Both the position numbers and the translations under genes were made by a program. Below, one piece after another: positions 1-7,492 of a DNA stretch of 64,000 nucleotides; within the stretch, counting starts at the first letter, position 1; each line of letters starts with the position of its first letter. Below the pieces are notes generated by a model. The model did no database searches. It saw only the letters and a program-made list of their open reading frames with translations, and was not told the origin of the DNA. The stretch lies in contig NZ_RKRD01000001.1 in the NCBI RefSeq assembly GCF_003814745.1, forward strand, positions 124,001 through 188,000, read 5' to 3'. This DNA is from Hydrogenoanaerobacterium saccharovorans. Its GTDB lineage: Bacteria > Bacillota > Clostridia > Oscillospirales > Ruminococcaceae.

Positions 1-2
1 AG

Positions 3-95
3 GGTGATGGAGTATTTCTAAATATCCTTAATGAAAATGGAAGTGTTAGAGATTGGGAGTTCTTTAAAAAATGGACTGGATATAAAGATAGCTGA
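3..95 (+). CDS. 3' end of an unidentified gene (cut by the window edge)
   Basis: An open frame enters from the left edge and ends at TGA 93-95. The visible 30 residues end in ...FFKKWTGYKDS. Nothing in this short tail identifies a family. The frame has no internal stop and ordinary composition, so it is probably the end of a real gene, though a decayed remnant is possible given the debris that follows. Confidence 0.4.
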   Translation, partial: GDGVFLNILNENGSVRDWEFFKKWTGYKDS

Positions 96-126
96 ATGAT
101 CATGTGCAGCGGGAACTTCGCTTAAT

Positions 127-176
127 GAGTGGATAGCAGAGTACATAAGATAATAAGAAATGTAATAGTACAGATT
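127..176 (+). repeat. dispersed repeat copy 1 (about 48 bp)
   Basis: The stretch beginning GTGGATAGCAGAGTACATA recurs almost unchanged at 38237-38284, with only a few substitutions over about 48 bases. Both copies are intergenic. It has no obvious hairpin or coding frame. It may be the scar of a mobile element or a recombination seed. Confidence 0.7.
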
Positions 177-202
177 ATTTATATTAACGGGAGATTTAAT
201 GC

Positions 203-745
203 ATGATTAAAATAGACTACAAGCTTAATGAAAACGATTATTTAATGTTTAATGAATATCATTTATTGAATTCATACACAGGAAAAAAATCTTTAACGAC
301 TTTTAGAATGATGTTACCAATTATATCTTTATTGGCAATATTAATTTTTTTTATTGCTAGTGCTGATCTTGAGTTAATACTAATTGAAGTAGCCTTACTA
401 TTCATATTATCAATTGTGTGGATAATATTTTCTAAAAATATGCTCATTATCAGCATGAAAAAGAATATTAAAAAACTAACTAAAGACGGAAAGCTCCCTT
501 TTTCCGAAGAAGGGACACTTATATTTGATGATGATTTTATAAGCGATAAAAACTCCACTACTGAGAGTAAAACAAGATATACTAGCGTACAAAAATTCTG
601 TATTACTGACAAGGCTGTTTATATTTATTTTTCAGCAGTTCAGGCATACATTGTTCCTTTTTCAGCTTTTTTAACAGAAACTGACAAACAGGATTTTATC
701 AATTTTATCAATCAAAAATTTAAGATTACTAACTACATTAAATGA
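203..745 (+). CDS. YcxB-like small membrane protein
   Basis: This 180-residue protein has a short polar N-terminus (residues 1-33), two adjacent hydrophobic helices (about 35-75), then a soluble C-terminal part. That part ends in the hydrophobic pattern AYIVPFSAF followed by an acidic DKQDF segment. The two-helix-plus-PH-like-tail layout and the terminal pattern resemble the YcxB-like family, whose function is unknown. The ATG at 203 follows GGGAGA by a somewhat long spacer. It stands alone between a gene end and a decayed region, so no operon context helps. The family call is moderate; the membrane topology is clear from the sequence. Confidence 0.6.
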   Translation: MIKIDYKLNENDYLMFNEYHLLNSYTGKKSLTTFRMMLPIISLLAILIFFIASADLELILIEVALLFILSIVWIIFSKNMLIISMKKNIKKLTKDGKLPFSEEGTLIFDDDFISDKNSTTESKTRYTSVQKFCITDKAVYIYFSAVQAYIVPFSAFLTETDKQDFINFINQKFKITNYIK

Positions 746-760
746 GCATCGTGACATGAA

Positions 761-780
761 TTGCGCATTATGTTTATTCA
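761..780 (+). repeat. short dispersed repeat TTGCGCATTATGTTT, copy 1
   Basis: The 15-mer TTGCGCATTATGTTT occurs here directly downstream of a gene, again at 33859-33873, and with one change (TTGCTCATTATGTTT) at 9428-9442. All three lie at borders of decayed DNA. Confidence 0.5.
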
Positions 781-842
781 AGTAATTTAATTAAAAACTT
801 GATTTTAAACTGTAAGAATATTATTGCTGTTGAAAAAATTTA

Positions 843-1145
843 AAATAACATCTGTGTTAGTTATGAATCTTTAAATGATGAGCGTGTCATTATAACTTAT
901 TCCAACAAAGGTTTAACTGAAAAAACCATTTATGATTCTAATCAAGACAAATTAGTACAAATAAAAGAAGGTAGAGGAAACATTACCCCAAACTTTCTTA
1001 GTAGTAGTATTCACGAAATTTTACCTGAGACAAATAAATTACTGCTTCTGCTAACGATATCGGTCCACCAAGATACACTGAAATAGAAAATCTAACTAGA
1101 GCATCTACGAAGACTAATTTTGTAGATCAAAGTAGACAATTTTAA
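843..1145 (+). pseudogene. frameshifted remnant of an unidentified gene
   Basis: A stop-free frame without a start codon runs from about 843 to 1085 (peptide includes VIITYSNKGLTEKTIYDSNQ). At about 1040 sensible coding continues in another frame (ANDIGPPRYTEIENLTRAS...) to TAA at 1145. Two overlapping frames of normal protein-like composition suggest one gene broken by a frameshift and missing its 5' end. I do not recognise the family. The 180 bases between it and the next gene hold nothing I can identify. Confidence 0.45.
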
Positions 1146-1328
1146 CTATATATAAAAGTGGTATTTCTCCAAAATAAATATTCTTCTGCACTAAAGAACA
1201 ATGTTAGGATTTCTGTTAAGCAATCTTATGGATACATACAAGAAAATAAGAGCTGATTACAAAACATTATTGAAAACTATTTTCTAGGGGACTTACAGAT
1301 AGCATATGTTCTTTTGTGAGGTAAAAAA

Positions 1329-1553
1329 ATGGATAGAACAATACTGCATGTGGATTTAAACAATTTCTACCCCTCGGTGGAGTGCCTGCATCGTCTTGAA
1401 ATGCGTGGGCAGCCTGTAGCGGTAGGCGAAGATGTTGAACAGCCTCACCGTATTATCTTAGCAAAAAATTATATTGCCAAAAGATATGATGTCAAGACTG
1501 ATGATGTCATTTGGCAGGCAAAACAAAAATGCCCCAATCTTATTGTATTGCCG
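1329..1553 (+). pseudogene. N-terminal fragment of a Y-family DNA polymerase (DinB/UmuC type)
   Basis: The first 75 residues match the start of translesion polymerases. ILHVDLNNFYPSVE carries the first catalytic Asp of the palm, followed by the usual PVAVGED and the AKNYIAKRYDVKT segment. GAGG lies 7 bases before ATG 1329. After ...CPNLIVLPP homology stops abruptly near 1553, and the frame runs on into antisense RHS-repeat DNA until a stop at 1595. Fingers, thumb and little-finger domains are absent, so the fragment cannot be an active polymerase. The break is a clean junction with the next feature, which points to a deletion or illegitimate recombination. Confidence 0.8.
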
Positions 1554-1850
1554 CCGCTTTCCGCTTCTTTGGTCATACGACCCGCCAAATCGTAGGTGTA
1601 TGTCGTTGTTTTGCCGGTATGGTCTGTTTTGGTTCTCTGGTTACCATCCAAATTGTAGGAATAGCTGTATGAACTGAGTATAGCTGTCCCTTTTTTGTTT
1701 GTTAATCCGGTAACCAAATTCGCATCGTTATAGGTATAATCAGCAGCAGTTCCGTTGGCATTGGTTAAGGTTTTGCGGTTGCCGTTTGCATCGTAGGTGT
1801 AAGATGCAGTAGCTGCACCGTTCTCTTTTACCATGGTCAGACGGTTCAGC
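1548..1850 (-). pseudogene. internal fragment of an RHS/YD-repeat protein
   Basis: On the minus strand the DNA encodes successive YD repeats: YTYDANGNRKTLTNANG, YTYNDANLVTGLTNKKGT, YSYNLDGNQRTKTDHTG and YTYDLAGRMTKEAESGG. These are typical of RHS or wall-associated YD-repeat shells. Homology begins near 1850, just after an in-frame stop, and ends at the dinB junction near 1553. Both the N-terminal export region and the C-terminal toxin or core region are missing. It is a scrap of a much larger gene, with no start or partner nearby. Confidence 0.8.
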
Positions 1851-1929
1851 TAAGTTGCAAATTGTTTTGTTTTATTATTGGGGGCAAATATGTTTTAAAT
1901 CTTAATGAGGAATTTACACATTTGTAATT

Positions 1930-1949
1930 ATCTTAATACCATCTTTATA
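1930..1949 (+). promoter_or_regulatory. candidate KdpE-type direct repeat upstream of the Trk operon
   Basis: ATCTTAATA (1930-1938) and ATCTTTATA (1941-1949) are near-identical direct repeats 11 bases apart, the one-helical-turn spacing that OmpR-family regulators favour. The same two words occur upstream of the minus-strand RCK genes (6705-6733). A KdpE-like regulator is encoded in the same locus. The assignment is an inference. Confidence 0.4.
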
Positions 1950-1971
1950 AAATAAATGATAGTCTAATAGC

Positions 1972-1996
1972 AGGTGTTAGTGATATGCTAACACCT
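1972..1996 (+). promoter_or_regulatory. leader hairpin before the Trk operon
   Basis: AGGTGTTAG (1972-1980) pairs perfectly with CTAACACCT (1988-1996) around a 7-base loop, 30 bases before the first RCK start codon. Only a weak T-rich stretch follows. It could be an attenuator, an mRNA stabiliser or a leftover terminator. Confidence 0.45.
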
Positions 1997-2025
1997 TAAT
2001 ATCTTTTATGAGCAAGGTGATTGAA

Positions 2026-2697
2026 ATGTACATAATTATAGTTGGTTGTGGTAGGATGGGGAGTAATTTAGCATATGAACTATCCGACCATGGACACGAT
2101 GTTTGCATTATCGACCGTAGTATGGAGCGTTTAAAAATATTAGGCAGTGGCTTTAATGGCAAAATAATGAATGGAATTGAATTTGACAGCGACAATTTGA
2201 AATGTGTAGGTATAGAGCAAGCAGACGTTTTGCTTGCCGTAACTTCCGATGACAATATTAATATAACCGTTTCAATGGTTGCAAACAGGATTTATCATGT
2301 TCCACAAGTTATAGCAAGAGTGAACGACCCGAAGCGAAAACAATTATACGATAAACTGGGTATTCATACAATCAATCCTGTTCAGCTTGGAGCAAATTTA
2401 ATTATAGATAAGCTCGATTCTGAAAACTGTACTGTGGTTGCTGAATTGGATAATAATTATCAGCTTCTTGAAATTGAAGTGAATCATGGGATTTCGCAAG
2501 TAAATGTCGAAAATCTACAACAAAAATATTCCTGCAATATTTCATATATAAAAAATAAAAATAAGTGCTTTATACCCGATAAAGACACGAAACTTGAAGA
2601 TGGAGATATCATTATTTGCACCGTACATAAAAAAGATAAAGAAAAGCTTTTGAAGATATTTCATAAGGAGGTACTCGTATGGATGCCATTATTATAG
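2026..2697 (+). CDS. RCK-domain potassium uptake regulator (TrkA/KtrA type)
   Basis: This 223-residue cytosolic protein starts with a Rossmann RCK_N domain. VGCGRMG has the dinucleotide glycines at 7, 9 and 12, and Asp30 at the end of strand 2 would hold the ribose of NAD(H) or the nucleotide. An RCK_C-like half follows from about residue 135. Such subunits gate TrkH/KtrB channels from the inside in response to NADH, ATP/ADP or c-di-AMP. The start was placed at ATG 2026 because AAGGTGA lies 5 bases upstream; an in-frame ATG at 2008 has no ribosome site. The 3' end overlaps the next RCK gene by 19 bases, so the two are translationally coupled and may form a mixed ring. Confidence 0.88.
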   Translation: MYIIIVGCGRMGSNLAYELSDHGHDVCIIDRSMERLKILGSGFNGKIMNGIEFDSDNLKCVGIEQADVLLAVTSDDNINITVSMVANRIYHVPQVIARVNDPKRKQLYDKLGIHTINPVQLGANLIIDKLDSENCTVVAELDNNYQLLEIEVNHGISQVNVENLQQKYSCNISYIKNKNKCFIPDKDTKLEDGDIIICTVHKKDKEKLLKIFHKEVLVWMPLL

Positions 2698-3362
2698 GAG
2701 GAGGAAAAATCGGATATAACCTGCTTAAAACCGTAAAAGAGCGAAACCACAATGTTGTACTTATTGAAAAAGAGAATAATACATGTTTTAAACTTGCCGA
2801 AACGCTGGATGCAAATATTATTTGCGGAGACGGAACCGACCCTGAGGTACTGCTCGACGCAGGAATAAACAATGCTGAAATTGTGGCTGCGGTAACGGGA
2901 ACAGATGAAGAAAATATGGTTATTTGCCAAATTGCAAAGGTTAGTTTTAATATTAAAAAGACGATTGCAAGGGTGAATAACCCCAAAAATATTTCAATGT
3001 TTAAAGCGCTTGGTGTAGATAGAATCGTTTGCAGTACAGCCTTAATTGCCGATATGATAAAATATGAGCTTGACAATGAAGAATATAAAGTAATACAAAC
3101 TTTTGAGCGTGGCTCCATGATTCTTGTTGAAGTGGTTATTAGTCAAAATCATCCGTGGTGTAATTGCAAAATAAAAGATTTAGCATTGCAAGAGTGTGTG
3201 ATAGTTTCTATTATCAATAATGAAAAAGCAACTTATCCCAAAGGCGATACACTTATATGTGAAAATGACGCAGTATTGTTTATTACAGACCATTTAAATT
3301 TGCAGAGTCTCATGGAAAAATCAAGTAATGGGGGAATGCGTTATGCGAAAAAGAGGGGATAG
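2679..3362 (+). CDS. second RCK-domain potassium uptake regulator (TrkA/KtrA type)
   Basis: This 227-residue paralogue of the preceding gene has IIGGGKIG (glycines 7, 9, 12) and Glu30 as the strand-2 acid. That suggests a nucleotide preference different from the Asp30 of its neighbour. CGDGTDPEVLLDAGI is the conserved second RCK_N motif. The RCK_C domain runs from about residue 135 to 215. AAGGAGG precedes ATG 2679. The gene overlaps both the upstream RCK gene and the downstream 32-codon frame, a tight arrangement that suggests fixed stoichiometry. It probably assembles with the upstream RCK protein on the TrkH-type channel. Confidence 0.88.
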   Translation: MDAIIIGGGKIGYNLLKTVKERNHNVVLIEKENNTCFKLAETLDANIICGDGTDPEVLLDAGINNAEIVAAVTGTDEENMVICQIAKVSFNIKKTIARVNNPKNISMFKALGVDRIVCSTALIADMIKYELDNEEYKVIQTFERGSMILVEVVISQNHPWCNCKIKDLALQECVIVSIINNEKATYPKGDTLICENDAVLFITDHLNLQSLMEKSSNGGMRYAKKRG

Positions 3363-3441
3363 CACGTTAGGGCTTATTACAGAAATAATAGGAACATTTT
3401 TGTATCTTTTAATACTCTTTATTATTGCTGTATTATTTTAG
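3343..3441 (+). CDS. 32-residue single-helix membrane peptide in the Trk operon
   Basis: A 32-codon frame (ATG 3343, TAG 3439-3441) lies between the second RCK gene and the channel gene. A strong Shine-Dalgarno GGGGGA ends 7 bases before its ATG, inside the end of the RCK gene. The peptide has a basic start (MRKRGDS), then a hydrophobic helix of about 20 residues (LITEIIGTFLYLLILFIIAV) reaching the C-terminus. It overlaps the RCK gene by 20 bases and stops 10 bases before the TrkH start, so it sits where the KdpF accessory peptide sits relative to kdpA. A role as a channel accessory subunit is inference. Confidence 0.65.
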   Translation: MRKRGDSTLGLITEIIGTFLYLLILFIIAVLF

Positions 3442-3451
3442 GGGTGTCGTA

Positions 3452-4981
3452 ATGGATTATAATGAAAAGGCAGCAAGCAATATCGAAATAATAAGCTATT
3501 ACAGCGGAGTTATTATATTTGGCACTGCTTTATTAATGCTCATTCCAATTTTCTTTACAATTGTTTGTTTAGAATTTGCACCATTAATCGATTTTATAAT
3601 TAGTTTTTGCATAACAATGCTTGTAGGCATATTATTAATGATTTTTGGCAGGCGGACTCAAATACAAAATGCAACAACTCTATGGAAACACGGCTATATT
3701 ATAGCTGCATTTACTTGGATTGTTTTGATGATGCTTTGTGCAATTCCGTACAGGCTCAGCGGACATTTGCAATCGTTCCTCGACTCTTGCTTTGATGTAA
3801 TGAGCGGGTTTACAACCACAGGCTTGCTGTTAACTCAGGATTTAGACCATTTATCCGTTGGTTTAAATATGTGGCGTCATCTGCTGACATTTATAGGCGG
3901 GCAGGGGATGATTGTTTTAGCACTTTCGTTTATATCCAATCAGGTAAGCGGCGCATACAGGTTATATGTAGGGGAAGCTAAGGATATTGAACTTGTACCC
4001 AATGTGGTAGGAACAGCAAAAATAATTTGGAAAATAAGCATGGTATACCTGGCTATAGGAACTTTTATGCTTTGGGTCACTGGTATTATAATTGGGTTAA
4101 ACCCTATTACAGCATTATTCCATGGCTTTTATATGTTTGCATCTGCTTGGAGTACTGGCGGATTTTCTCCCATGACTCAAAATATGATGTATTATCATAG
4201 CTTTGCATATGAAATTATTTGCCTGATAATTTTGGTTCTTGGCTCGTTTAACTTTGGGCTTCATTATGCTGTTTGGCAGGGCAACAGAAAAGAATTTGTT
4301 AAAAATATTGAAACTCGCAGCTTTTTTATAACATCTTTGTTGTCATGCATACTCATTCTATTATGGCTGGCGAAATCAAACGTTTATCCTGATGCAGTTT
4401 CCGATTTTAGGAGAGTGGTATTCAATGTTCTATCTGCCCATACAACTACAGGTTTTACCAATATTTATGCAAGGCAATTCGCACTTGAATGGGGAGATAT
4501 CGGGGTATTGATTATGGCGATAGCAATGCTGATTGGTGGTTCGGCGTGCTCAACCGCAGGCGGATTTAAAGGGCTGAGAGTGGCAATCGTGTTTAAATCC
4601 ATCATTGCCGATATTAAAAAACTTCTTTCTTCTGAACGCAGCATAAAAGTTTACAAATATCACCATATTAAAGATTCTGTTTTAGAAGACGGCGGCGTGA
4701 AGTCTTCGGCAATCATTATACTTTGCTACATAGTGCTGTTTGCTGTGGGAACAATTATGGGAATTTTCTGTGGATATCCCTTGGGTAGTTCTGCGTTTGA
4801 AGCCGCATCTGTTACTGGTAATGTAGGCTTATCCATTGGCGTAACATCTGTATCAATGCCCAATATACTAAAAATATATTATATCATTGCAATGTATATG
4901 GGAAGATTGGAGTTTATTTCGGTATTTGCTTTAATAGGATTTATCATAAAAGGGGTTAAGAAACTATGCAGAAAATACTAA
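3452..4981 (+). CDS. TrkH/KtrB-type potassium channel subunit
   Basis: This 509-residue integral membrane protein has the four-fold M1-P-M2 plan of the SKT superfamily. Four filter loops are visible: SGFTTTG, SAWSTGGF, SAHTTTGF and SVTGNVG, each with its conserved glycine lining the K+ filter. GGQGMIVLALSF follows the first repeat as in TrkH. Start ATG 3452 is preceded by GGGGTG; an in-frame TTG at 3425 lies inside the micropeptide frame and has no ribosome site. It should import K+ together with the cytosolic RCK ring encoded upstream. The 3' end overlaps the next gene by 16 bases. Confidence 0.92.
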   Translation: MDYNEKAASNIEIISYYSGVIIFGTALLMLIPIFFTIVCLEFAPLIDFIISFCITMLVGILLMIFGRRTQIQNATTLWKHGYIIAAFTWIVLMMLCAIPYRLSGHLQSFLDSCFDVMSGFTTTGLLLTQDLDHLSVGLNMWRHLLTFIGGQGMIVLALSFISNQVSGAYRLYVGEAKDIELVPNVVGTAKIIWKISMVYLAIGTFMLWVTGIIIGLNPITALFHGFYMFASAWSTGGFSPMTQNMMYYHSFAYEIICLIILVLGSFNFGLHYAVWQGNRKEFVKNIETRSFFITSLLSCILILLWLAKSNVYPDAVSDFRRVVFNVLSAHTTTGFTNIYARQFALEWGDIGVLIMAIAMLIGGSACSTAGGFKGLRVAIVFKSIIADIKKLLSSERSIKVYKYHHIKDSVLEDGGVKSSAIIILCYIVLFAVGTIMGIFCGYPLGSSAFEAASVTGNVGLSIGVTSVSMPNILKIYYIIAMYMGRLEFISVFALIGFIIKGVKKLCRKY

Positions 4982-5478
4982 GAGTTTTCTTCGCCGTATT
5001 TGTGTTGCTTTTTATATTTCCCATTCAAGTGTTTGCACAAGTGAACATTACGAACATTAACAGCTTAATAGAAAATGCAAAACAACTGGATAACAGTGCT
5101 GTAACGGTAGAAGGCGAGGCTGTTGGTGAACCATTGGAAAGAGGAAATTATTGCTGGGTGAATATAAATGATGGTACAAATGCCATTGGTGTTTGGATGA
5201 AAGCTAAAGACGCCCAACAAATTAAAATGTATGGCGATTATAAAAACAAAGGTGATATTGTTCGTGTTTCCGGAGTATTCAGAAGAGCCTGCAAAGAACA
5301 TGGCGGTGAAGCCGATATCCATAATGAGAGTATGCAGGTTATAAAAAACGGATATGTAGTTAAAGAAAATATTTTAGTTGTAAAACTGGTTTGTGCTGTC
5401 ATATTAACTCTTATACTAATTGCTGCGATAATAACAATTCATAAATTTAAAATTATTCAACTGCCTTATCACTTTTAG
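4966..5478 (+). CDS. membrane-anchored OB-fold-like extracytoplasmic protein
   Basis: This 170-residue protein begins with a signal peptide or first helix (residues 1-24, ending VFAQ). A small beta-rich domain follows (about 45-120: VTVEGEAVGEP, YCWVNINDG, GVWM, YKNKGDIVRVSGVFRR) that reads like an OB fold of the YgiW/nucleic-acid-binding-like type. A second helix (about 137-160) and a short basic tail end the protein. The domain would therefore sit outside the membrane. It overlaps the TrkH gene by 16 bases and is the last gene before a terminator, so it is co-expressed with the channel. Its role is unknown; an extracellular channel accessory is plausible. Confidence 0.6.
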   Translation: MQKILRVFFAVFVLLFIFPIQVFAQVNITNINSLIENAKQLDNSAVTVEGEAVGEPLERGNYCWVNINDGTNAIGVWMKAKDAQQIKMYGDYKNKGDIVRVSGVFRRACKEHGGEADIHNESMQVIKNGYVVKENILVVKLVCAVILTLILIAAIITIHKFKIIQLPYHF

Positions 5479-5484
5479 GCAAAA

Positions 5485-5525
5485 CAAAAAGGTATCCATT
5501 TCATATGAAATGGATACCTTTTTTG
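5485..5525. terminator. bidirectional terminator between convergent operons
   Basis: GGTATCCATTTCAT and its exact complement form a perfect 28-base palindrome (5491-5518) flanked by A-runs on the left and T-runs on the right. It serves the TrkH operon on the plus strand and the RCK pair on the minus strand. Confidence 0.9.
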
Positions 5526-5531
5526 TGGTAT

Positions 5532-6212
5532 TTAAACAATAATTGCTTGCATATCTTTATCCGTAAACATTTTCTGTACTTGATTTATTACTTGTGCAGA
5601 TACTGTAACAAGAACTTTATCTCCTAGAATAAACTGTGTACTGCCTTGAGGAATTATAATTTCATTATTCCTGAAAACAGAAACAACATTGCAGCATTCG
5701 GGGAGGTTGAGCTCCCACAACTTTTTATTTTTGCATTCAGATTTATTTGTAACTTGAAACTCTCGAACAAAATAATTTTTGCTTTTTGCATTAAAATATT
5801 TATCAATACCATATGCAATGCTATCTTGGTTAATCATTTGCTTTAAAATAGTTGGGGTACTAATACATTTATCAATGCCTAAGCTGTAAAAGACATCTAT
5901 GTTATCAGGGTTATTTACTACGGCATATGTGCTTTTAACATGAAAAGTCTTTTTTGAAATTTCGCAAACTACTAAATTATCAGCATCATTTTCATATAAC
6001 GAAATCACTAAATCTGCTTTGTGTGCATTTGCATTTTTAAAAACAAATTCATTTATATCACTCTCGCATATTGCAGGTATTTCATATTTATCTGCAATTT
6101 TTCTGCATAAATCATAGTTAGAGTTCACTAGAGTGATTTCGTGCCCCTCATCCTTTAAAATTTTAACGAAATATTCGGTACATTTATTTTCTCCAAAAAG
6201 TATAACGTTCAA
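5532..6212 (-). CDS. RCK-like protein with a degenerate nucleotide site
   Basis: At 226 residues it has the length and layout of the two plus-strand RCK proteins, and the same middle signature (VVNNPDNIDVFYSLGIDK compare ARVNNPKNISMFKALGVDR). The Rossmann fingerprint is lost: the loop reads FGENKC instead of GxGxxG, and the strand-2 acid is Asn30. The RCK_C half (about 140-220, with IPQGSTQFILGDKVLV) looks intact. It probably does not bind NAD(H) or ATP in the usual way and may act as a structural or ligand-blind ring partner. It follows the N-domain-only RCK gene by 6 bases. Confidence 0.75.
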   Translation of the reverse strand: MNVILFGENKCTEYFVKILKDEGHEITLVNSNYDLCRKIADKYEIPAICESDINEFVFKNANAHKADLVISLYENDADNLVVCEISKKTFHVKSTYAVVNNPDNIDVFYSLGIDKCISTPTILKQMINQDSIAYGIDKYFNAKSKNYFVREFQVTNKSECKNKKLWELNLPECCNVVSVFRNNEIIIPQGSTQFILGDKVLVTVSAQVINQVQKMFTDKDMQAIIV

Positions 6213-6218
6213 TTCATA

Positions 6219-6650
6219 TCACTTCTTTTCATTTGCTAAAATTAATTGTAATTCTTTTATAGAAAGTAATAACGGGGATAAAGTGGTAATATTCATTTCT
6301 TTACATAAATCTTCTTTTTCAATATTTTTTAGTAGGGCTATTACAGTATTGGTTCTGTAGTATTTTTTTGCAATTTGAGAAATCATGATATTGGAACTGT
6401 CACTGTCGGTAGCTGCGACCAATACGTCGGCAGACTCAATTCCGGCAGCTTCCAAAACTTCTCGTTCTGTAGCATCGCCTTTAATATAACGGTAAGAAAT
6501 ACTGTTATCCAGTAAAGCCAAACAGTTTTCATTTTCATCAATAATTGAAACATTAACTTTCTGGTTACATAAGGTCTTAGCAAAGTAAGATCCTAGTTTC
6601 CCGCAGCCAGCGATAATGATATTCTCTTGTTTATGGTTAAAAAATAACAT
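6219..6650 (-). CDS. RCK N-domain-only protein
   Basis: This 143-residue protein contains just one RCK_N Rossmann domain. AGCGKLG has glycines at 15, 17 and 20, Asp38 is the ribose-binding acid, and GDATEREVLEAAGIESADV is the second motif. There is no RCK_C domain; the chain ends in LLLSIKELQLILANEKK. It lies immediately upstream (6 bases) of the degenerate RCK gene, so the pair has one good nucleotide site and one RCK_C domain between them. They look like a split, complementary version of the fused plus-strand proteins. AAGGAAGG precedes the ATG. Confidence 0.75.
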   Translation of the reverse strand: MLFFNHKQENIIIAGCGKLGSYFAKTLCNQKVNVSIIDENENCLALLDNSISYRYIKGDATEREVLEAAGIESADVLVAATDSDSSNIMISQIAKKYYRTNTVIALLKNIEKEDLCKEMNITTLSPLLLSIKELQLILANEKK

Positions 6651-6704
6651 TGCAATTCATACCTTCCTTCATAAAATATAATAGCATACATACTATAAAT
6701 CCTG

Positions 6705-6733
6705 TATAAAGATAATTTGTTTCATATTAAGAT
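6705..6733 (-). promoter_or_regulatory. candidate KdpE-type boxes upstream of the minus-strand RCK pair
   Basis: Read on the minus strand, ATCTTAATA (6733-6725) and ATCTTTATA (6713-6705) occur in the same order as upstream of the plus-strand Trk operon, here 20 bases apart instead of 11. They lie 55-85 bases before the RCK_N start. Common control by the local KdpE-like regulator is inferred. Confidence 0.35.
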
Positions 6734-6743
6734 TTTATAAATA

Positions 6744-6779
6744 AAAATAAGTAAAGCTAAACTAGCTTTACTTATTTTT
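6744..6779 (-). terminator. terminator of the KdpDE-like operon
   Basis: AAAATAAGTAAAGCTA pairs with TAGCTTTACTTATTTT around a short loop just beyond the regulator stop codon. The stem is symmetrical with A/T runs on both sides, so it can end minus-strand transcription. Confidence 0.8.
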
Positions 6780-6786
6780 AAATACA

Positions 6787-7482
6787 TCATAATTCCCCAA
6801 CAAAACGATATCCAATGCCTACTTCAGTAATAATATATTTGGGATTGGTAGGATCATCTTCAATTTTTCTGCGTATGTTTGCCATAAAAACTCTTAAAGA
6901 TTGAGTATCGCTTTCTAAATACGAGCCCCACACTTGCTTTAAAAGATAACTGTGTGTTAAAACTTTACCACAATTGTTTACAAGTATTTTTATGATATCG
7001 AATTCCATTGGTGTTAAATGAATTTCAATTTCTTTTTTAAAAACAGTATGATTTGAAATATTGATTTCTAAATCTCCAATTTTATATAAAGTAATATTAC
7101 TGCTTTCTTCTTTCGCTGAATGCCGTAGAATTACTCTTATTCTTGCAAGAAGTTCATTTACGCTGAAAGGTTTTGTAATATAATCGTCTGCTCCGAAATC
7201 CAACGCATCTATTTTTTCTTTATCTTGGTCTCTTCCAGAAACTACTATGATAGGTGTTTGAGAAAATTTACGCACTCGTTTAATGATGTCCAATCCATCC
7301 ATGTCAGGCAAACCTAAATCCAAAATAATCACTTCAAGGTTATTTGACGTAATAGCACTTAGCGCTTCTTCTCCGGTTGATGCTTCAATAATTTTATAAT
7401 CTTGAGTTTTTAACGAAAAACTGATAAATGACCTTATTTGCTTATCATCTTCCACAACTAAAAATAATTTGCTGCTATTCAT
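6787..7482 (-). CDS. KdpE-like response regulator (OmpR family)
   Basis: This 231-residue regulator has a receiver domain (acid pocket E11 D12 D13, phospho-acceptor D55 in IILDLGLPD, S82 and K104) and a winged-helix DNA-binding domain (about 132-228). The C-terminal string DTQSLRVFMANIRRKIE...ITEVGIGYRF is characteristic of KdpE. The start was set at 7482 because GGGGGA lies just upstream; a longer in-frame start at 7524 lies inside the kinase gene. It follows the kinase gene by 10 bases. No kdpFABC genes are present, so its likely targets are the adjacent Trk-type genes. Confidence 0.88.
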   Translation of the reverse strand: MNSSKLFLVVEDDKQIRSFISFSLKTQDYKIIEASTGEEALSAITSNNLEVIILDLGLPDMDGLDIIKRVRKFSQTPIIVVSGRDQDKEKIDALDFGADDYITKPFSVNELLARIRVILRHSAKEESSNITLYKIGDLEINISNHTVFKKEIEIHLTPMEFDIIKILVNNCGKVLTHSYLLKQVWGSYLESDTQSLRVFMANIRRKIEDDPTNPKYIITEVGIGYRFVGEL

Positions 7483-7492
7483 ATTATTCCCC

